Shown: positions 38,072-46,938 of the stretch, piece by piece
Layout of the letters: the number at the start of each line of letters is the position of its first letter
Position numbering within the stretch: the stretch's first letter is position 1
Notes under the pieces: generated by a model
Told to the model about the DNA's origin: nothing
The model's input: the letters and a program-made list of their open reading frames with translations, nothing else
Databases searched by the model: none
Assembly (NCBI RefSeq): GCF_008642275.1
Contig: NZ_CP029189.1
Coordinates: forward strand, 6,802,001 to 6,866,000
Direction: 5' to 3'
DNA: 64,000 nucleotides
From: Streptomyces venezuelae
Lineage (GTDB): Bacteria > Actinomycetota > Actinomycetes > Streptomycetales > Streptomycetaceae
Position numbers and translations under genes: made by a program

Positions 38072-38796
38072 CCACGGGCCGCATCCACTCCTGGGACCTG
38101 TCCACCGGCGTGGACGGGCCCGGCACCCGGTTCGTTCTCTTCCTCAGTGGCTGTCAGCTGCGCTGCCTGTACTGCGCCAACCCCGACACCTGGCACATGC
38201 GCGACGGGCAGCCGGTCACCGTGGACGAAGTGGTGGGGCGCATTGAGCGGTACCGGCAGTTCACCACCCTGGCCGGTGGAGGCGTGACGCTGACCGGAGG
38301 CGAGCCTCTGCTCCAGTCCGCCTTCACCGCCGAGGTGTTCCGACGCTGCAAGGAGCTCGGCCTGCACACCGCACTGGACACCTCCGGCGCCCTCGGCACT
38401 CGCGCCGACGACACGCTCCTGGCCGATACCGACATGGTCCTGCTCGACATCAAGTCCTTCGACGCCGGCGTCTACCGGCGCCTGACCGGCGGCCACCTTG
38501 CACCCACCCTCAACTTCGCCACCCGGCTGAACCGTCTCGGCGTCCCGACCTGGATCCGCTACGTCCTGGTCCCCGGCTGGACCGACGATCCGGCTGCCAT
38601 CGATGGTCTGGGCCGCTTCCTCGCGGAACTGGACAACGTCGACCGCATCGACGTCCTGCCTTTCCACAAACTCGGTACCCACAAGTACGACTCGCTCGGC
38701 ATCCCCTTCCCGCTCCGCGACAATCCGGTTCCGGACGCCGCACTGGTCGAGCGCGTTCGCGACCAGTTCCGGGCGCACGGCTTGCGGGCACACTGA
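38068..38796 (+). CDS. pflA: Pyruvate formate-lyase activating enzyme (radical SAM)
   Basis: 242 residues. The radical-SAM cluster motif is Cys29-x3-Cys33-x2-Cys36 in [14 protein letters not shown]. It is followed by [17 protein letters not shown] (SAM-binding GGE) and the PFL-AE tail [16 protein letters not shown]. It uses a [4Fe-4S] cluster and SAM to place the glycyl radical on PflB. It is translationally coupled to pflB, so enzyme and activase are made together. No formate dehydrogenase or formate channel gene is visible nearby. Confidence 0.95.
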   Translation: MTTGRIHSWDLSTGVDGPGTRFVLFLSGCQLRCLYCANPDTWHMRDGQPVTVDEVVGRIERYRQFTTLAGGGVTLTGGEPLLQSAFTAEVFRRCKELGLHTALDTSGALGTRADDTLLADTDMVLLDIKSFDAGVYRRLTGGHLAPTLNFATRLNRLGVPTWIRYVLVPGWTDDPAAIDGLGRFLAELDNVDRIDVLPFHKLGTHKYDSLGIPFPLRDNPVPDAALVERVRDQFRAHGLRAH

Positions 38797-38939
38797 ACCA
38801 GCCGGATGCGCGCCACATGAGAGGCCTCTTCCGGCCCGTGACCATCAACTTCTCCTTGCAGCCGCCTCCACGCTACGAGGAAGGTCATGCGCACCGAACG
38901 CCGAGTGTGGGGCGCAGCCCGGGTACACCGATGGCCGGC

Positions 38940-39296
38940 AACCCTGTTCGGGTGCAGACCCTGTGCCGAGCTGACACGACAGGCGCCGTTCTAGCTGCCG
39001 GACCCTTGCGGTAAGGCGCTTGTTGGCCTCCAGCGCGTTCGCGAGGTTGGTTTGGACGTCCGGCACACCGCCGCCATCCGCCCATCTCCCGTGGGTGCGC
39101 TGGCAGCGACGTGGACGCGTTCGAGCAGGTTGGGATGGCGGTAGAGAGGAATGTCCGGTCGACTTGAGCCGTGCGGGGCGAGGCCGGAGATGGTGATGTC
39201 CCCGCCGGACTTCACCGCGGCGTCGATGGCCTTCAGGACGCGCTCGCGGCGGCGGGCAGAGTCGGCCCGCTTCCCGTCGATCACGGGGTTGGCCAT
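38940..39296 (-). pseudogene. Decayed DUF6262 transposon-associated gene
   Basis: The minus strand from the ATG at 39,296 reads MANPVIDGKRADSARRRERV and DAAVKSGGDITISGLA, typical of DUF6262 proteins that accompany site-specific integrases in actinobacterial Tn554-like elements. Small indels then shift frame: YRHPNLLERVHVAASA is restored after a one-base and a two-base insertion, and TNLANALEANKRLTARVRQL continues in another frame. The match fades after about 38,960. This is a dead relic. The 140 bp between it and pflA hold nothing recognisable. Confidence 0.72.
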
Positions 39297-39942
39297 CCGG
39301 TAGGCCTTTCAGGGCGGAGACCTTCGGGCGGTCTGGTCCTGGGCAGGTCGCGGGAGACGACGCGGCGGGTGCGGCGGCAGCCGACGACGGGGCCGGTCTG
39401 CTCGACCGGCACGTCCCCCTCGACCCAGACCAAGCCGCGCGGCGGTTCGGCGGCCGCACGGTCGATTGGGCCAGGTCGTCAAGCTCGGTTTCGTCTCGCC
39501 GGAGGGCTCGGTGGAGGTAGGCCTCACCGGGACCGATCGCAGACTGGACCGCGTACCTGTCCGTCGTCCGCGAGGCGGTCGTGCCCCTGGCCGCGCTCCG
39601 AGAAGGCACGGCTAGCAGAGCAGTCTGCCTGGCAGTTGCGGCGCTGCCCCCTTCCTCGGCGAAGTCCGGAAGAGTCGCTTCCGCCGGCCCTGCGCCTGGG
39701 CACCGCCGAGGCCGAGCACGTCGTGTGCCGTTGCATTAGCGGCTGGCCGTTGAACCGGCCGCCGCCGAATCCGCTATGCGGCGGTGAGCCGCGTACGGGC
39801 ATGGGGGCCGCCCCGGGCGGTGGTCCAGGGCCGCAGGCTGGCTGGGTGGGTCGGATTGGAGTCGAGAACATCTCGGCTCCAGTGACCACCGCGCGTCCAT
39901 CGGGGTGGGATGCGGCGAGGATGTCGCGGGCCGCCCTGGGCC
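39297..39942. other. Transposon scar without intact gene
   Basis: About 650 bp between the DUF6262 relic and the truncated kinase. Minus-strand 39,300-39,480 could be the decayed 3' end of the integrase that normally lies beside DUF6262 (short pieces such as VWVEGDVPVEQTGPVVG). The rest shows only short, inconsistent frames. No terminal repeats were found by eye. Confidence 0.4.
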
Positions 39943-40875
39943 ATGTTCCTGTCCTCCCACGACCTCACCGTGGTGACCACCGTCGTCGCCATGGCCGCCG
40001 CCGTGTCGCTCGGCACTGCACTCCTGCTGGGCCGGCAGGTCGTCCTGCGCTGCCGGGAACTGCTCACTGCGGCACGAAACTTCGGTGAGGAGGGGACCTT
40101 CACGGCTCCCGTGACGCAGGCCCCCGCCGAACTCGTGGCACTGAGTCGTGAACTGGCCCTCACCAGCGAGCGACTGGCTGCCTCTCGGGAACGCGAGCGG
40201 GCCCTGGAGACCTCCAGGCGTGAGCTCGTGGCCTGGATCTCACACGACTTGCGGACCCCGCTGGCCGGGCTGCGCGCGATGTCGGAGGCGCTGGAGGACG
40301 GTGTCGTGGCCGATCCCGGCCGCTACCACCGGCAGATGCGCGCGGAGGTGGAGCGCCTCAACTCCATGGTCACCGACCTTTTCGAGCTGTCCCGCATCCA
40401 TGCCGGCGCGCTCTCGCTCAGCCCGACCCGGATCTCCCTCTACGACCTCGTGGGCGACGCTCTGGCAGGCGCCGACGCCCTGGCCCAGCACCACGGGGTG
40501 CGGCTGGCCGGAGGGGGAGTCGACCCGCTGCCGGTGGAGGTCGACGGCAAGGAGATGACCCGGGTCCTGTCGAACCTGCTGGTCAACGCCATCCGCCACA
40601 CCCCGGCCGACGGCACCGTCGCGATTGCAGCCGAACGCCGGGCCGACGCGGTGGTACTCTCCGTCACCGATGCCTGCGGCGGCATCCCGGAGGAGGACCT
40701 GCCCCGCGTCTTCGACACCGGCTGGCGGGGGTCGCAGGCGCGCACCCCACCCTCGGGCGCGGGACTGGGGCTGGCCATCGTCCGGGGCATCGTCGAGGCG
40801 CACGCCGGGCACGCCGACGTCCACAACGTGCCCGGCGGCTGCCGCTTCGAACTGACCCTCCCGGCCCCGGCGTAA
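39943..40875 (+). CDS. Sensor histidine kinase lacking its N-terminus
   Basis: About 310 residues from the ATG at 39,943: one transmembrane helix (about 8-30), a HAMP-like linker, HisKA with AWISHDLRTPLAGLRAM, and HATPase_c with NLLVNAIRHTPADGTV, DACGGIPEEDLPRVFDTG and GAGLGLAIVRGIV. In full-length relatives as I recall them, about 60 more residues with further helices precede the MFLS..HDLTVVTTVV segment. Here similarity starts exactly at that Met, beside transposon debris, and the usual upstream OmpR-type regulator is absent. It may still fold, but its input and partner are lost. Confidence 0.75.
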   Translation: MFLSSHDLTVVTTVVAMAAAVSLGTALLLGRQVVLRCRELLTAARNFGEEGTFTAPVTQAPAELVALSRELALTSERLAASRERERALETSRRELVAWISHDLRTPLAGLRAMSEALEDGVVADPGRYHRQMRAEVERLNSMVTDLFELSRIHAGALSLSPTRISLYDLVGDALAGADALAQHHGVRLAGGGVDPLPVEVDGKEMTRVLSNLLVNAIRHTPADGTVAIAAERRADAVVLSVTDACGGIPEEDLPRVFDTGWRGSQARTPPSGAGLGLAIVRGIVEAHAGHADVHNVPGGCRFELTLPAPA

Positions 40876-40931
40876 GCCGCTCGGTCCGGACCGGCCGGAA
40901 GGGCCGGGCCTGCCCCCATCGACAGGAACCG

Positions 40932-40965
40932 ACGGGCCGGCCGACGACTTCGTCGGCCGGCCCGT
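40932..40965. terminator. Bidirectional terminator between kinase and epimerase genes
   Basis: A perfect 15-bp stem (ACGGGCCGGCCGACG and its complement) with loop ACTT, between convergent genes ending at 40,875 and 40,997. Confidence 0.8.
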
Positions 40966-40996
40966 GCTGCATCGGCCTGTGGCTGTCCGGGCGGCC

Positions 40997-42061
40997 TCAG
41001 CCGACGGCGCCCGCCGAGGCCCGCTGACCGGCCCGGGCGAACTCGGCCATGCCGTCCTCGAAGCCGACCTCCGGACGCCAGCTCAGTTCGTCGCGCAGGC
41101 GGGCGGAGTCGGCGGTGACGTGACGTACGTCGCCCAGCCGGAACTCGCCGGTCACCACCGGCGCGGGCCCCCCGTACGCCGAGGCGAGCGCCAACGCCAT
41201 CTCGCCGACCGTGTGAGGTTCCCCGCTGCCGGTGTTGTACGCGGTCAGCGTCCCGGCAGCCGCGCCCCTGACGGCTTCCAGGGCCACGACGTTCGCCGAG
41301 GCCACGTCCCTCACGTGGACGAAGTCCCGCCGCTGCGCGCCGTCCTCGAAGACCCGGGGAGCCTCGCCACGGGCCAGGGCCGACCGGAAGAACGAGGCCA
41401 CCCCGGCGTACGGGGTGTCACGCGGCATCCCCGGCCCGTACACGTTGTGGTATCGCAGCGACACTGCACGACCCTCCACGCACCGGGCCCAGGACGCCGC
41501 CAGGTGCTCCTGCGCCAGCTTCGTCGTGGCGTACACGTTGCGCGGATCCGTCGGCGCGTCCTCGCCGACCAGCCCCGGCGCGAGCTCGGCCCCGCAGTCG
41601 GGACAGCGGGGTTCGAACCGCCCGGCCGTCAGGTCGTCGATCCGGCGCGGCCCTGGTCGCACCGTCCCGTGCCGCTCGCAGGTGTAGCGGCCTTCTCCGT
41701 AGACCACCATCGACCCGGCGAGGACGAGCCTGCGGACCCCGGCGGCCGCCATCTCCGCCAGGACCACCGCCGTTCCGAGGTCGTTGCAGCCGACGTAGTC
41801 GGGGGCGTCGGCGAAGTCCTTGCCGAGGCCGACCATCGACGCCTGGTGGCATACGACGTCCACCCCGCGCAGCGCGGCCCGGACCGCGTCGGCGTCCCGT
41901 ACGTCGGCCCGGACGAACTCCGTGTCGGGCAGGGCAGGGGGACCGGGGTGTGCGGCGGGCAGCAGGGCGTCGAGGACGACGGGGTCGTGGCCGCGGGCCT
42001 TGAGTGCGGTGACGATGTGGGAGCCGATGAACCCGGCTCCTCCAGTGACGAGTACGCGCAT
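40997..42061 (-). CDS. NAD-dependent epimerase/dehydratase (extended SDR)
   Basis: 354 residues. The Rossmann start is MRVLVTGGAGFIGSH, and the catalytic YxxxK appears in NVYATTKLAQEH. An insertion carrying a four-Cys/His cluster (CERHGT...CPDCGAEL, about 128-160) looks like a zinc-ribbon and is typical of one actinobacterial subgroup of UDP-sugar epimerases. It probably modifies a nucleotide sugar for cell-surface polysaccharide; the substrate is unknown. It stands alone. Confidence 0.88.
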   Translation of the reverse strand: MRVLVTGGAGFIGSHIVTALKARGHDPVVLDALLPAAHPGPPALPDTEFVRADVRDADAVRAALRGVDVVCHQASMVGLGKDFADAPDYVGCNDLGTAVVLAEMAAAGVRRLVLAGSMVVYGEGRYTCERHGTVRPGPRRIDDLTAGRFEPRCPDCGAELAPGLVGEDAPTDPRNVYATTKLAQEHLAASWARCVEGRAVSLRYHNVYGPGMPRDTPYAGVASFFRSALARGEAPRVFEDGAQRRDFVHVRDVASANVVALEAVRGAAAGTLTAYNTGSGEPHTVGEMALALASAYGGPAPVVTGEFRLGDVRHVTADSARLRDELSWRPEVGFEDGMAEFARAGQRASAGAVG

Positions 42062-42194
42062 GCTCCGGACGTTACGCAGTGCCGCGCGGCTGAAGCATGT
42101 CCCACGCGTGGATGTAAGACTTCCGTCATGCAGGAGCCGCAGTATTCGTGAGTGGTGTCTCAGTGCTCGGCAGCTGTGAGTGGGATGCCATCGC

Positions 42195-43265
42195 TCACCG
42201 AGGCGACGGTGGCTCTTTCCGATGCACTCGCCCGGCAGGCAGAAGCGGGTGGTGAGCCGCTTCGCCGACCAGTTCCTCCAGGACGTCCTCCATGGTGACG
42301 AAGCCGATGACTCCGCCTTCCGGGTCCGCCACGGCCGCGAGATGGGTTCCGGCGGTGCGCATGGCGGTCATTGTGTCGTCCAGGGGTGTGGCCCGGTCGA
42401 CAGTGGTGACGACGTGCAGAGACTCGCGCGGGAAGGGAGCGGTGCGCTCGGTGGCAGCCAGGGCGTCCTTGATGTGCAGGAAGCCCAGGATTTCGCCGCG
42501 GGGGCTGGTGACGACCAAGCGGGAGAAGCCGTGCTCGGCAGCGACTCGCTCCAGCCCGCGCGGGGTGACGTCCTGGTTGACGGTGACGAACTCGGAGCGC
42601 GGGATCATGATCTCGTCGACCGTGCGGGTGCCGAGTTCGAGGGCGTCCTGGAGGCGTTCGCTGTCCTCCGGGTCGAGCAGGCCGGCGTCGCGGGAGTCCT
42701 TGACCAGTCGGGCGAGTTCGTCGTCGGTGAAGACCGAGGCGACCTCGTCCTTGGGTTCGACCTTCAGCAGGCGCAGCAGGGCGTTGGCGAAGGCGTTGAT
42801 GCCGAAGACCAGCGGACGCAGCGCCCGGGTGAGGGCGACCAGGGGCGGGCCGAGGAGGAGCGCGGTCGGCGCCGGGGCGGCGAGCGCGATGTTCTTGGGG
42901 ACCATCTCGCCGACCAGCATGTGCAGGTACGTCGCCAGGGTCAGGGCGATGACGAAGGCGATCGGGTGGATGAGCGCCTCGGGCACGCCGAGGGAGGCGA
43001 AGGGCGGTTCCAGCAGGTGCGCGATGGCCGGTTCGGCGACCGCGCCGAGCACCAGCGAGGAGACGGCGATGCCGAGCTGGGCGGTGGCCATCATCGCGGA
43101 GAGGTGTTCCAGGCCCCACAGGGTGGTCTTCGCGCGCCGATCGCCCTTGAGGGCGGCCGGTTCGACCTGGCTGCGCCGTACGGAGATCAGGGCGAATTCC
43201 GCGCCGACGAAGAAGGCGTTGGTGACCAGCGTCAGCGCGCCGATCAGCAGCTGAACGGTGGTCAT
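42195..43265 (-). CDS. DUF21/CBS (CNNM-type) membrane protein, short form
   Basis: 356 residues. An N-terminal DUF21 domain with three to four helices (about 1-140; FFVGAEFALISVRRSQ, LVGEMVPKN) is followed by a CBS pair (about 215-335, IMIPRSEFVTVNQDV...GFVTMEDVLEELVG). It lacks the C-terminal CorC_HlyC domain present in its neighbour. Family members export or regulate Mg2+ and Co2+. The start overlaps the stop of the longer paralogue (ATGA), so the two proteins are probably subunits of a heteromer. Confidence 0.9.
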   Translation of the reverse strand: MTTVQLLIGALTLVTNAFFVGAEFALISVRRSQVEPAALKGDRRAKTTLWGLEHLSAMMATAQLGIAVSSLVLGAVAEPAIAHLLEPPFASLGVPEALIHPIAFVIALTLATYLHMLVGEMVPKNIALAAPAPTALLLGPPLVALTRALRPLVFGINAFANALLRLLKVEPKDEVASVFTDDELARLVKDSRDAGLLDPEDSERLQDALELGTRTVDEIMIPRSEFVTVNQDVTPRGLERVAAEHGFSRLVVTSPRGEILGFLHIKDALAATERTAPFPRESLHVVTTVDRATPLDDTMTAMRTAGTHLAAVADPEGGVIGFVTMEDVLEELVGEAAHHPLLPAGRVHRKEPPSPR

Positions 43266-44593
43266 CGGACGTCCTCGTCGGTCTCGTCGATGGCGGCGGG
43301 CGCGGTGATCGTCACCCGGTCCGCCCGGTGATGTTCGACGTCGAGCACGGACAGCTCCCAGCCGTCGACGTCGACGGTGTCGCGCTCCTCGGGGATACGT
43401 TCGAGGCGGGTGGCGATCAGGCCGGCGAGGGTCTCGTACGGGCCCTCGGGCGCCTTGAACCCGAGCTCTTCCAGCTCATCGAGCCGCACGCTTCCGTCGG
43501 CTTCCCAGACCCGTCGGCCGTCCTCCTCCGGCGCCTCGATGAGGTCGGGGACCTCCATAGGGTCGTGCTCGTCACGTACCGCGCCGACGACCTCCTCGAC
43601 GATGTCCTCCACCGTGGCGACACCGGCGGTGCCGCCGTACTCGTCGATCACCACGGCCATGGTGCGGGCCTGCCGGAGGCGGCCCAGGAGTGTGTCCACC
43701 GGCAGGGAGTGCGGCACCAGCAGGGGTTCGGTCATCAGGTCGATGATCGTGGTGAGGGGCCGCTTGTCCTCGTCGAGGGCCAGTACGTCCCGGACGTGGA
43801 CGGTGCCGATGACCTCGTCCAGGGAGTCCCGGTAGACGGGGAACCGAGAGATGCCGGTGGCCAGGGTCAGGTTCGCGGCGTCGAGCGCGGTGGCGTGGGC
43901 CTCCAGCGCCTTAACGTCCACACGCGGAGTCATGACGTTCTCCGCCGTCAGCTCGCCCAGGTGCAGGGTCTTCACGAACAGCTCGGCCGAATCGGCCTCT
44001 ATCGCGCCCTCGCGGGCCGAGTGCCGGGCCAACGCGACCAGCTCCTCGGGCGTCCGGGCGGAGGCGAGTTCCTCGGCCGGCTCCAGCCCGAAGCGGCGCA
44101 CCAGGCGGTTCGCGGTGTTGTTCAGGTGGCGGATCAGCGGCGCGAACACGGCCGTGAAGGCCCGCTGCGGACCGGCCACGACCTTGGCCACGCCCAGCGG
44201 GTGGGAGATCGCCCAGTTCTTCGGCACCAGCTCGCCGACCACCATCAGCACGATGGTGGAGAGGGCCACGCCCAGCAGGGTCGCCGTGGTGGACACGGCC
44301 CCCTCGGGCAGCCCCAGCCCGGTGAGCGGGCCGTGCAGCAGCGCCGACACCGAGGGCTCGGCCAGCATGCCGATGACCAGCGAGGTCACCGTGATGCCGA
44401 GCTGGGCGCCGGACAGCTGGAAGGTCAGCCGCTTGGCGGCCTTCAGGGCGCTCTCGGCACCGCGCTCCCCGGCCGCGGCGGCGCGTTCCAGCTCGCCGCG
44501 CTCGACGGTGGTCAGGGAGAACTCGGCGGCGACGAACACCGCGCACGCCAACGTCAACGCGAGAGCGAGGAGCAGCAGCAGGATCTCGGTCAC
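43262..44593 (-). CDS. DUF21/CBS/CorC_HlyC (CNNM-type) membrane protein, long form
   Basis: 443 residues: DUF21 transmembrane domain (about 1-150; FVAAEFSLTTVERGEL, VVGELVPKNWAIS), a CBS pair (about 220-340; NVMTPRVDVKALE, VDEYGGTAGVATVEDI) and a CorC_HlyC domain (about 355-430) with DGSVRLDELEELGF. Likely magnesium or divalent-cation efflux, sensing nucleotides through CBS. It is the first gene of a two-gene operon. Confidence 0.9.
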   Translation of the reverse strand: MTEILLLLLALALTLACAVFVAAEFSLTTVERGELERAAAAGERGAESALKAAKRLTFQLSGAQLGITVTSLVIGMLAEPSVSALLHGPLTGLGLPEGAVSTTATLLGVALSTIVLMVVGELVPKNWAISHPLGVAKVVAGPQRAFTAVFAPLIRHLNNTANRLVRRFGLEPAEELASARTPEELVALARHSAREGAIEADSAELFVKTLHLGELTAENVMTPRVDVKALEAHATALDAANLTLATGISRFPVYRDSLDEVIGTVHVRDVLALDEDKRPLTTIIDLMTEPLLVPHSLPVDTLLGRLRQARTMAVVIDEYGGTAGVATVEDIVEEVVGAVRDEHDPMEVPDLIEAPEEDGRRVWEADGSVRLDELEELGFKAPEGPYETLAGLIATRLERIPEERDTVDVDGWELSVLDVEHHRADRVTITAPAAIDETDEDVR

Positions 44594-44858
44594 CGTGCCA
44601 CCCCCACTCCCGGATCGAGAACCCCATGGGCGTCCAGGTAGGACGTGGCACGGCAGGGACTGGGAGGTTCACCCATGGCGGGCCGCTGCTCCATTCGCTC
44701 TCAGCCGGACCGGGTGGTCCGGACGATTGTTCGGTTGCGGACAGTATCCGCGCCCGTTTGGTCAAGGGCAAGTAAAGGGGGTTCTGCTCGCTGGGGCGGG
44801 GCCCCTTTCGGGCCGATTCCGTGGCGACGCCCCGTGGTCCCCTCGTTACTCCTATGCT

Positions 44859-44874
44859 TCTACATGTGTGTAGA
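44859..44874. promoter_or_regulatory. BlaI-type operator, copy 1
   Basis: TCTACA-TGTG-TGTAGA is a perfect 6-bp inverted repeat containing the TACA...TGTA core of BlaI/MecI/CopY operators. It lies 125 nt before the 72-residue protein gene, in the 406-bp gap 44,594-44,999 that otherwise holds no gene. The arms are identical to copy 2 at 48,420-48,435, and a BlaI-type repressor is encoded 3 kb away. Confidence 0.72.
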
Positions 44875-44999
44875 TTCTGTCATCGGTGATCTTCGCATGT
44901 CGAGCCCGTCCGTGCCTGTACAGGCGGCAACGATGGGCGGAGGTATGGCCGTTGGCGGCGCGCACGTGCCTGCTGGCTCGTATTCAGGGAGGGAAGATC

Positions 45000-45218
45000 A
45001 TGGCTTCGATCGATCTCGGCGGAGTTCTCGACAAGGCGTGGGCGGACAAGAGCCTGCCGGAGATCCTGGCGGCGCCCGTGGACGCCCTCAAGGGCGTCAG
45101 TGAGCGGCAGGGCGAGCTGCTCAAGGAGGCGTTCGGCATAAAGACCGTCGCCGACCTCGCCGACCTCAAGTTCGCCCGATGGGCCCAGGCCCTCGCCGCA
45201 CTGGACACCGCGAAGTAA
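45000..45218 (+). CDS. Small helix-hairpin-helix-like protein
   Basis: A 72-residue acidic, helical protein from the ATG at 45,000 (GGGAGG upstream). The segment ALKGVSERQGELLKEAFGIK resembles a helix-hairpin-helix repeat as found in DNA-binding proteins and TfoX-like tails. Homologues are common but uncharacterised in streptomycetes as far as I know. The upstream BlaI operator suggests it is a target of the repressor at 47,876. A hairpin terminator follows. Confidence 0.75.
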   Translation: MASIDLGGVLDKAWADKSLPEILAAPVDALKGVSERQGELLKEAFGIKTVADLADLKFARWAQALAALDTAK

Positions 45219-45263
45219 CACCGCACCCCGGGGATGCACCCCCACCCCGGGTGCACCCCCGAA

Positions 45264-45292
45264 CGCCCCGGCGGCCTGCCGCCGCCGGGGCG
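45264..45292. terminator. Terminator hairpin between two small stress genes
   Basis: CGCCCCGGCGGC and GCCGCCGGGGCG form a perfect 12-bp stem with loop CTGCC, 46 nt after the stop of the 72-residue protein gene. The same gap has a short direct repeat of TGCACCCCC. Confidence 0.7.
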
Positions 45293-45332
45293 CCGGCCTC
45301 TGTGAACCATGACTGAAGGAGTGAACGCCACG

Positions 45333-46331
45333 ATGGTGTTCAAGCGACTGCTCGGCTCGATGGGCGTCGGCGGTCCCACCGTCGACACAGTCCTCGACCC
45401 CGTGAGCGCCGTACCCGGCGGCAGCCTGTCCGGCGAGGTCCGCCTCACCGGAGGCCGCGCGGACTTCGACATCGAGCGCATCACCCTCGAACTCGTCGCC
45501 CGCGTCGAGGCGGAGACCGAGCACGGCGAGCACGACGGCGTGGCCGTCTTCGAGCGCTTCACCGTCGACGGCGGTTTCCGTCTCCACGAGGGCGAACAGC
45601 GCACCGTTCCGTTCGCGGTCTCGCTCCCCTGGGAGACCCCCATCAGCGAGCTGCACGGTCAGGCCCTCGGAATCGTCCTCGGCGTACGCACCGAACTCGG
45701 CGTGGCCGGGGCCAAGGACAAGGGCGACCTTGACGCCTTCGCCGTCCGCGCGTTGCCCGTCCAGGAGGCGGTGCTGGAGGCTCTGGGGCAGCTCGGCTTC
45801 GGATTCAAGTCCGCCGACCTCGAATTCGGACGCATCGCCGGCACCGGTCAGCAGCTGCCCTTCTATCAGGAGATCGAGCTGACCCCCGCCCCGCAGTACG
45901 CCCACCAGGTCAACGAGATCGAGGTCACCTTCCTCGCCTCCCCGGCCGGCATGGAGATCGTCCTGGAGGCGGACAAGCGTGGCGGCCGCCTCTCCGGAGG
46001 GCACGACGCCCTCGCCCGCTACACCGTCCACCATGACCAAACCGACCACACGAACTGGAACGCTGAGGTCGACGGCTGGATCCGTGCCCTGCTCGAGGCG
46101 CACGGCGTGCGCACGGCCAACGGGGCTCACGGCCACGACTCCTACGGGCACGCCGGCGACAAGCACGACCACGCGGGCCATCGCTCAGGCCCGGGCATGG
46201 GTACGGTCGTCGCCGCCGGCGCGGCCGGACTGGCCGTGGGAGTGGTCGGCGGCATGGTCGCGGCCGAAGTCGTCGACGAGGTCGGTGACTTCTTCGAGGG
46301 CGACGAGGACGAGGGTGACGACGAAGCCTGA
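45333..46331 (+). CDS. Spo0M-family arrestin-like protein
   Basis: 332 residues. The N-terminal about 240 residues match the Spo0M (SpoOM) arrestin-like double beta-sandwich: VFKRLLGSMGVGGPTVDT, the GGSLSGEVRLTGG strand pair, QLPFYQEIELTP. The C-terminal 90 residues have a His/Asp-rich stretch (about 272-292), a Gly/Ala/Val hydrophobic segment (about 293-318) and an acidic tail. Spo0M affects cell division and early sporulation in Bacillus. Start chosen at 45,333 with GAAGGAG 11 nt upstream. Confidence 0.87.
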   Translation: MVFKRLLGSMGVGGPTVDTVLDPVSAVPGGSLSGEVRLTGGRADFDIERITLELVARVEAETEHGEHDGVAVFERFTVDGGFRLHEGEQRTVPFAVSLPWETPISELHGQALGIVLGVRTELGVAGAKDKGDLDAFAVRALPVQEAVLEALGQLGFGFKSADLEFGRIAGTGQQLPFYQEIELTPAPQYAHQVNEIEVTFLASPAGMEIVLEADKRGGRLSGGHDALARYTVHHDQTDHTNWNAEVDGWIRALLEAHGVRTANGAHGHDSYGHAGDKHDHAGHRSGPGMGTVVAAGAAGLAVGVVGGMVAAEVVDEVGDFFEGDEDEGDDEA

Positions 46332-46420
46332 CGAGTCGGCGGTCCGGACATGGGCTGACCCTCGGGGCGCCTACAGCCGGAGCTACTCGGAGGGGCGGAA
46401 CCAAGACGTGAAGGGTGAAC

Positions 46421-46630
46421 GTGCAGGAGACGGCCATACTCGACGGCGGTCCGGCGGAAGGGCTGCGTATGCGTGTCGCGGACCGGCCGGCGGTCGTGCA
46501 GGTGACATACCCCTGTGAGCTGGAGGGCCAGGCGACCGGAGTAAGGGCCGCGGCGCTCTACGTGTACCGCCTCGACCGCCGGGTTAAGGAGGAGCCCCTC
46601 CGGTACCGCTACGACGGTGCGAGCCCATGA
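46421..46630 (+). CDS. Small conserved hypothetical protein
   Basis: 69 residues from a GTG preceded by GAAGGG (a GTG two codons earlier is possible). The sequence QETAILDGGPAEGLRM, a central strand-rich part, and the end PLRYRYDGASP recur in small actinobacterial proteins of unknown function. No motif or membrane segment. Confidence 0.6.
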   Translation: MQETAILDGGPAEGLRMRVADRPAVVQVTYPCELEGQATGVRAAALYVYRLDRRVKEEPLRYRYDGASP

Positions 46631-46703
46631 GATGCCGTCGACGCGCGGCAGGAACAGCGGGGTCTGACCGGCCCCTTCACCAACGGACGAAAGAGAACTG
46701 ATC

Positions 46704-46901
46704 ATGTTCGACAGCCTGAAGGGCTTGGTCGGCAAGGCAACCGAGCTGGCCGCGGAGCACAGTGAGGTCCTGGCGCAGGGGCTGGAGAAGGCCGCCGACG
46801 TAGTGGACGAGAAGACGGACGGCAATTACAGCGACCACATTGACACCGGCGTGGACAAGGCAAAGGGCTTCCTCACAGGTCTGGGTGAGAAGTCCCAGTA
46901 G
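46704..46901 (+). CDS. Rv0909-like antitoxin-family protein
   Basis: 65 residues, helical and charged: MFDSLKGLVGKATELAA, then AADVVDEKTDGNYSDHID and VDKAKGFLTG, which match the MT0933/Rv0909-like antitoxin family. Family members were linked to RelE-type toxins, but no toxin gene is next to it (the following gene is a convergent peptidase). It may have a solitary stress role. AAGAGAAC precedes the ATG. Confidence 0.72.
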   Translation: MFDSLKGLVGKATELAAEHSEVLAQGLEKAADVVDEKTDGNYSDHIDTGVDKAKGFLTGLGEKSQ

Positions 46902-46938
46902 CGACCCGGCCAGGCCGCAGTCCGCAGGCCGCTGCCGC

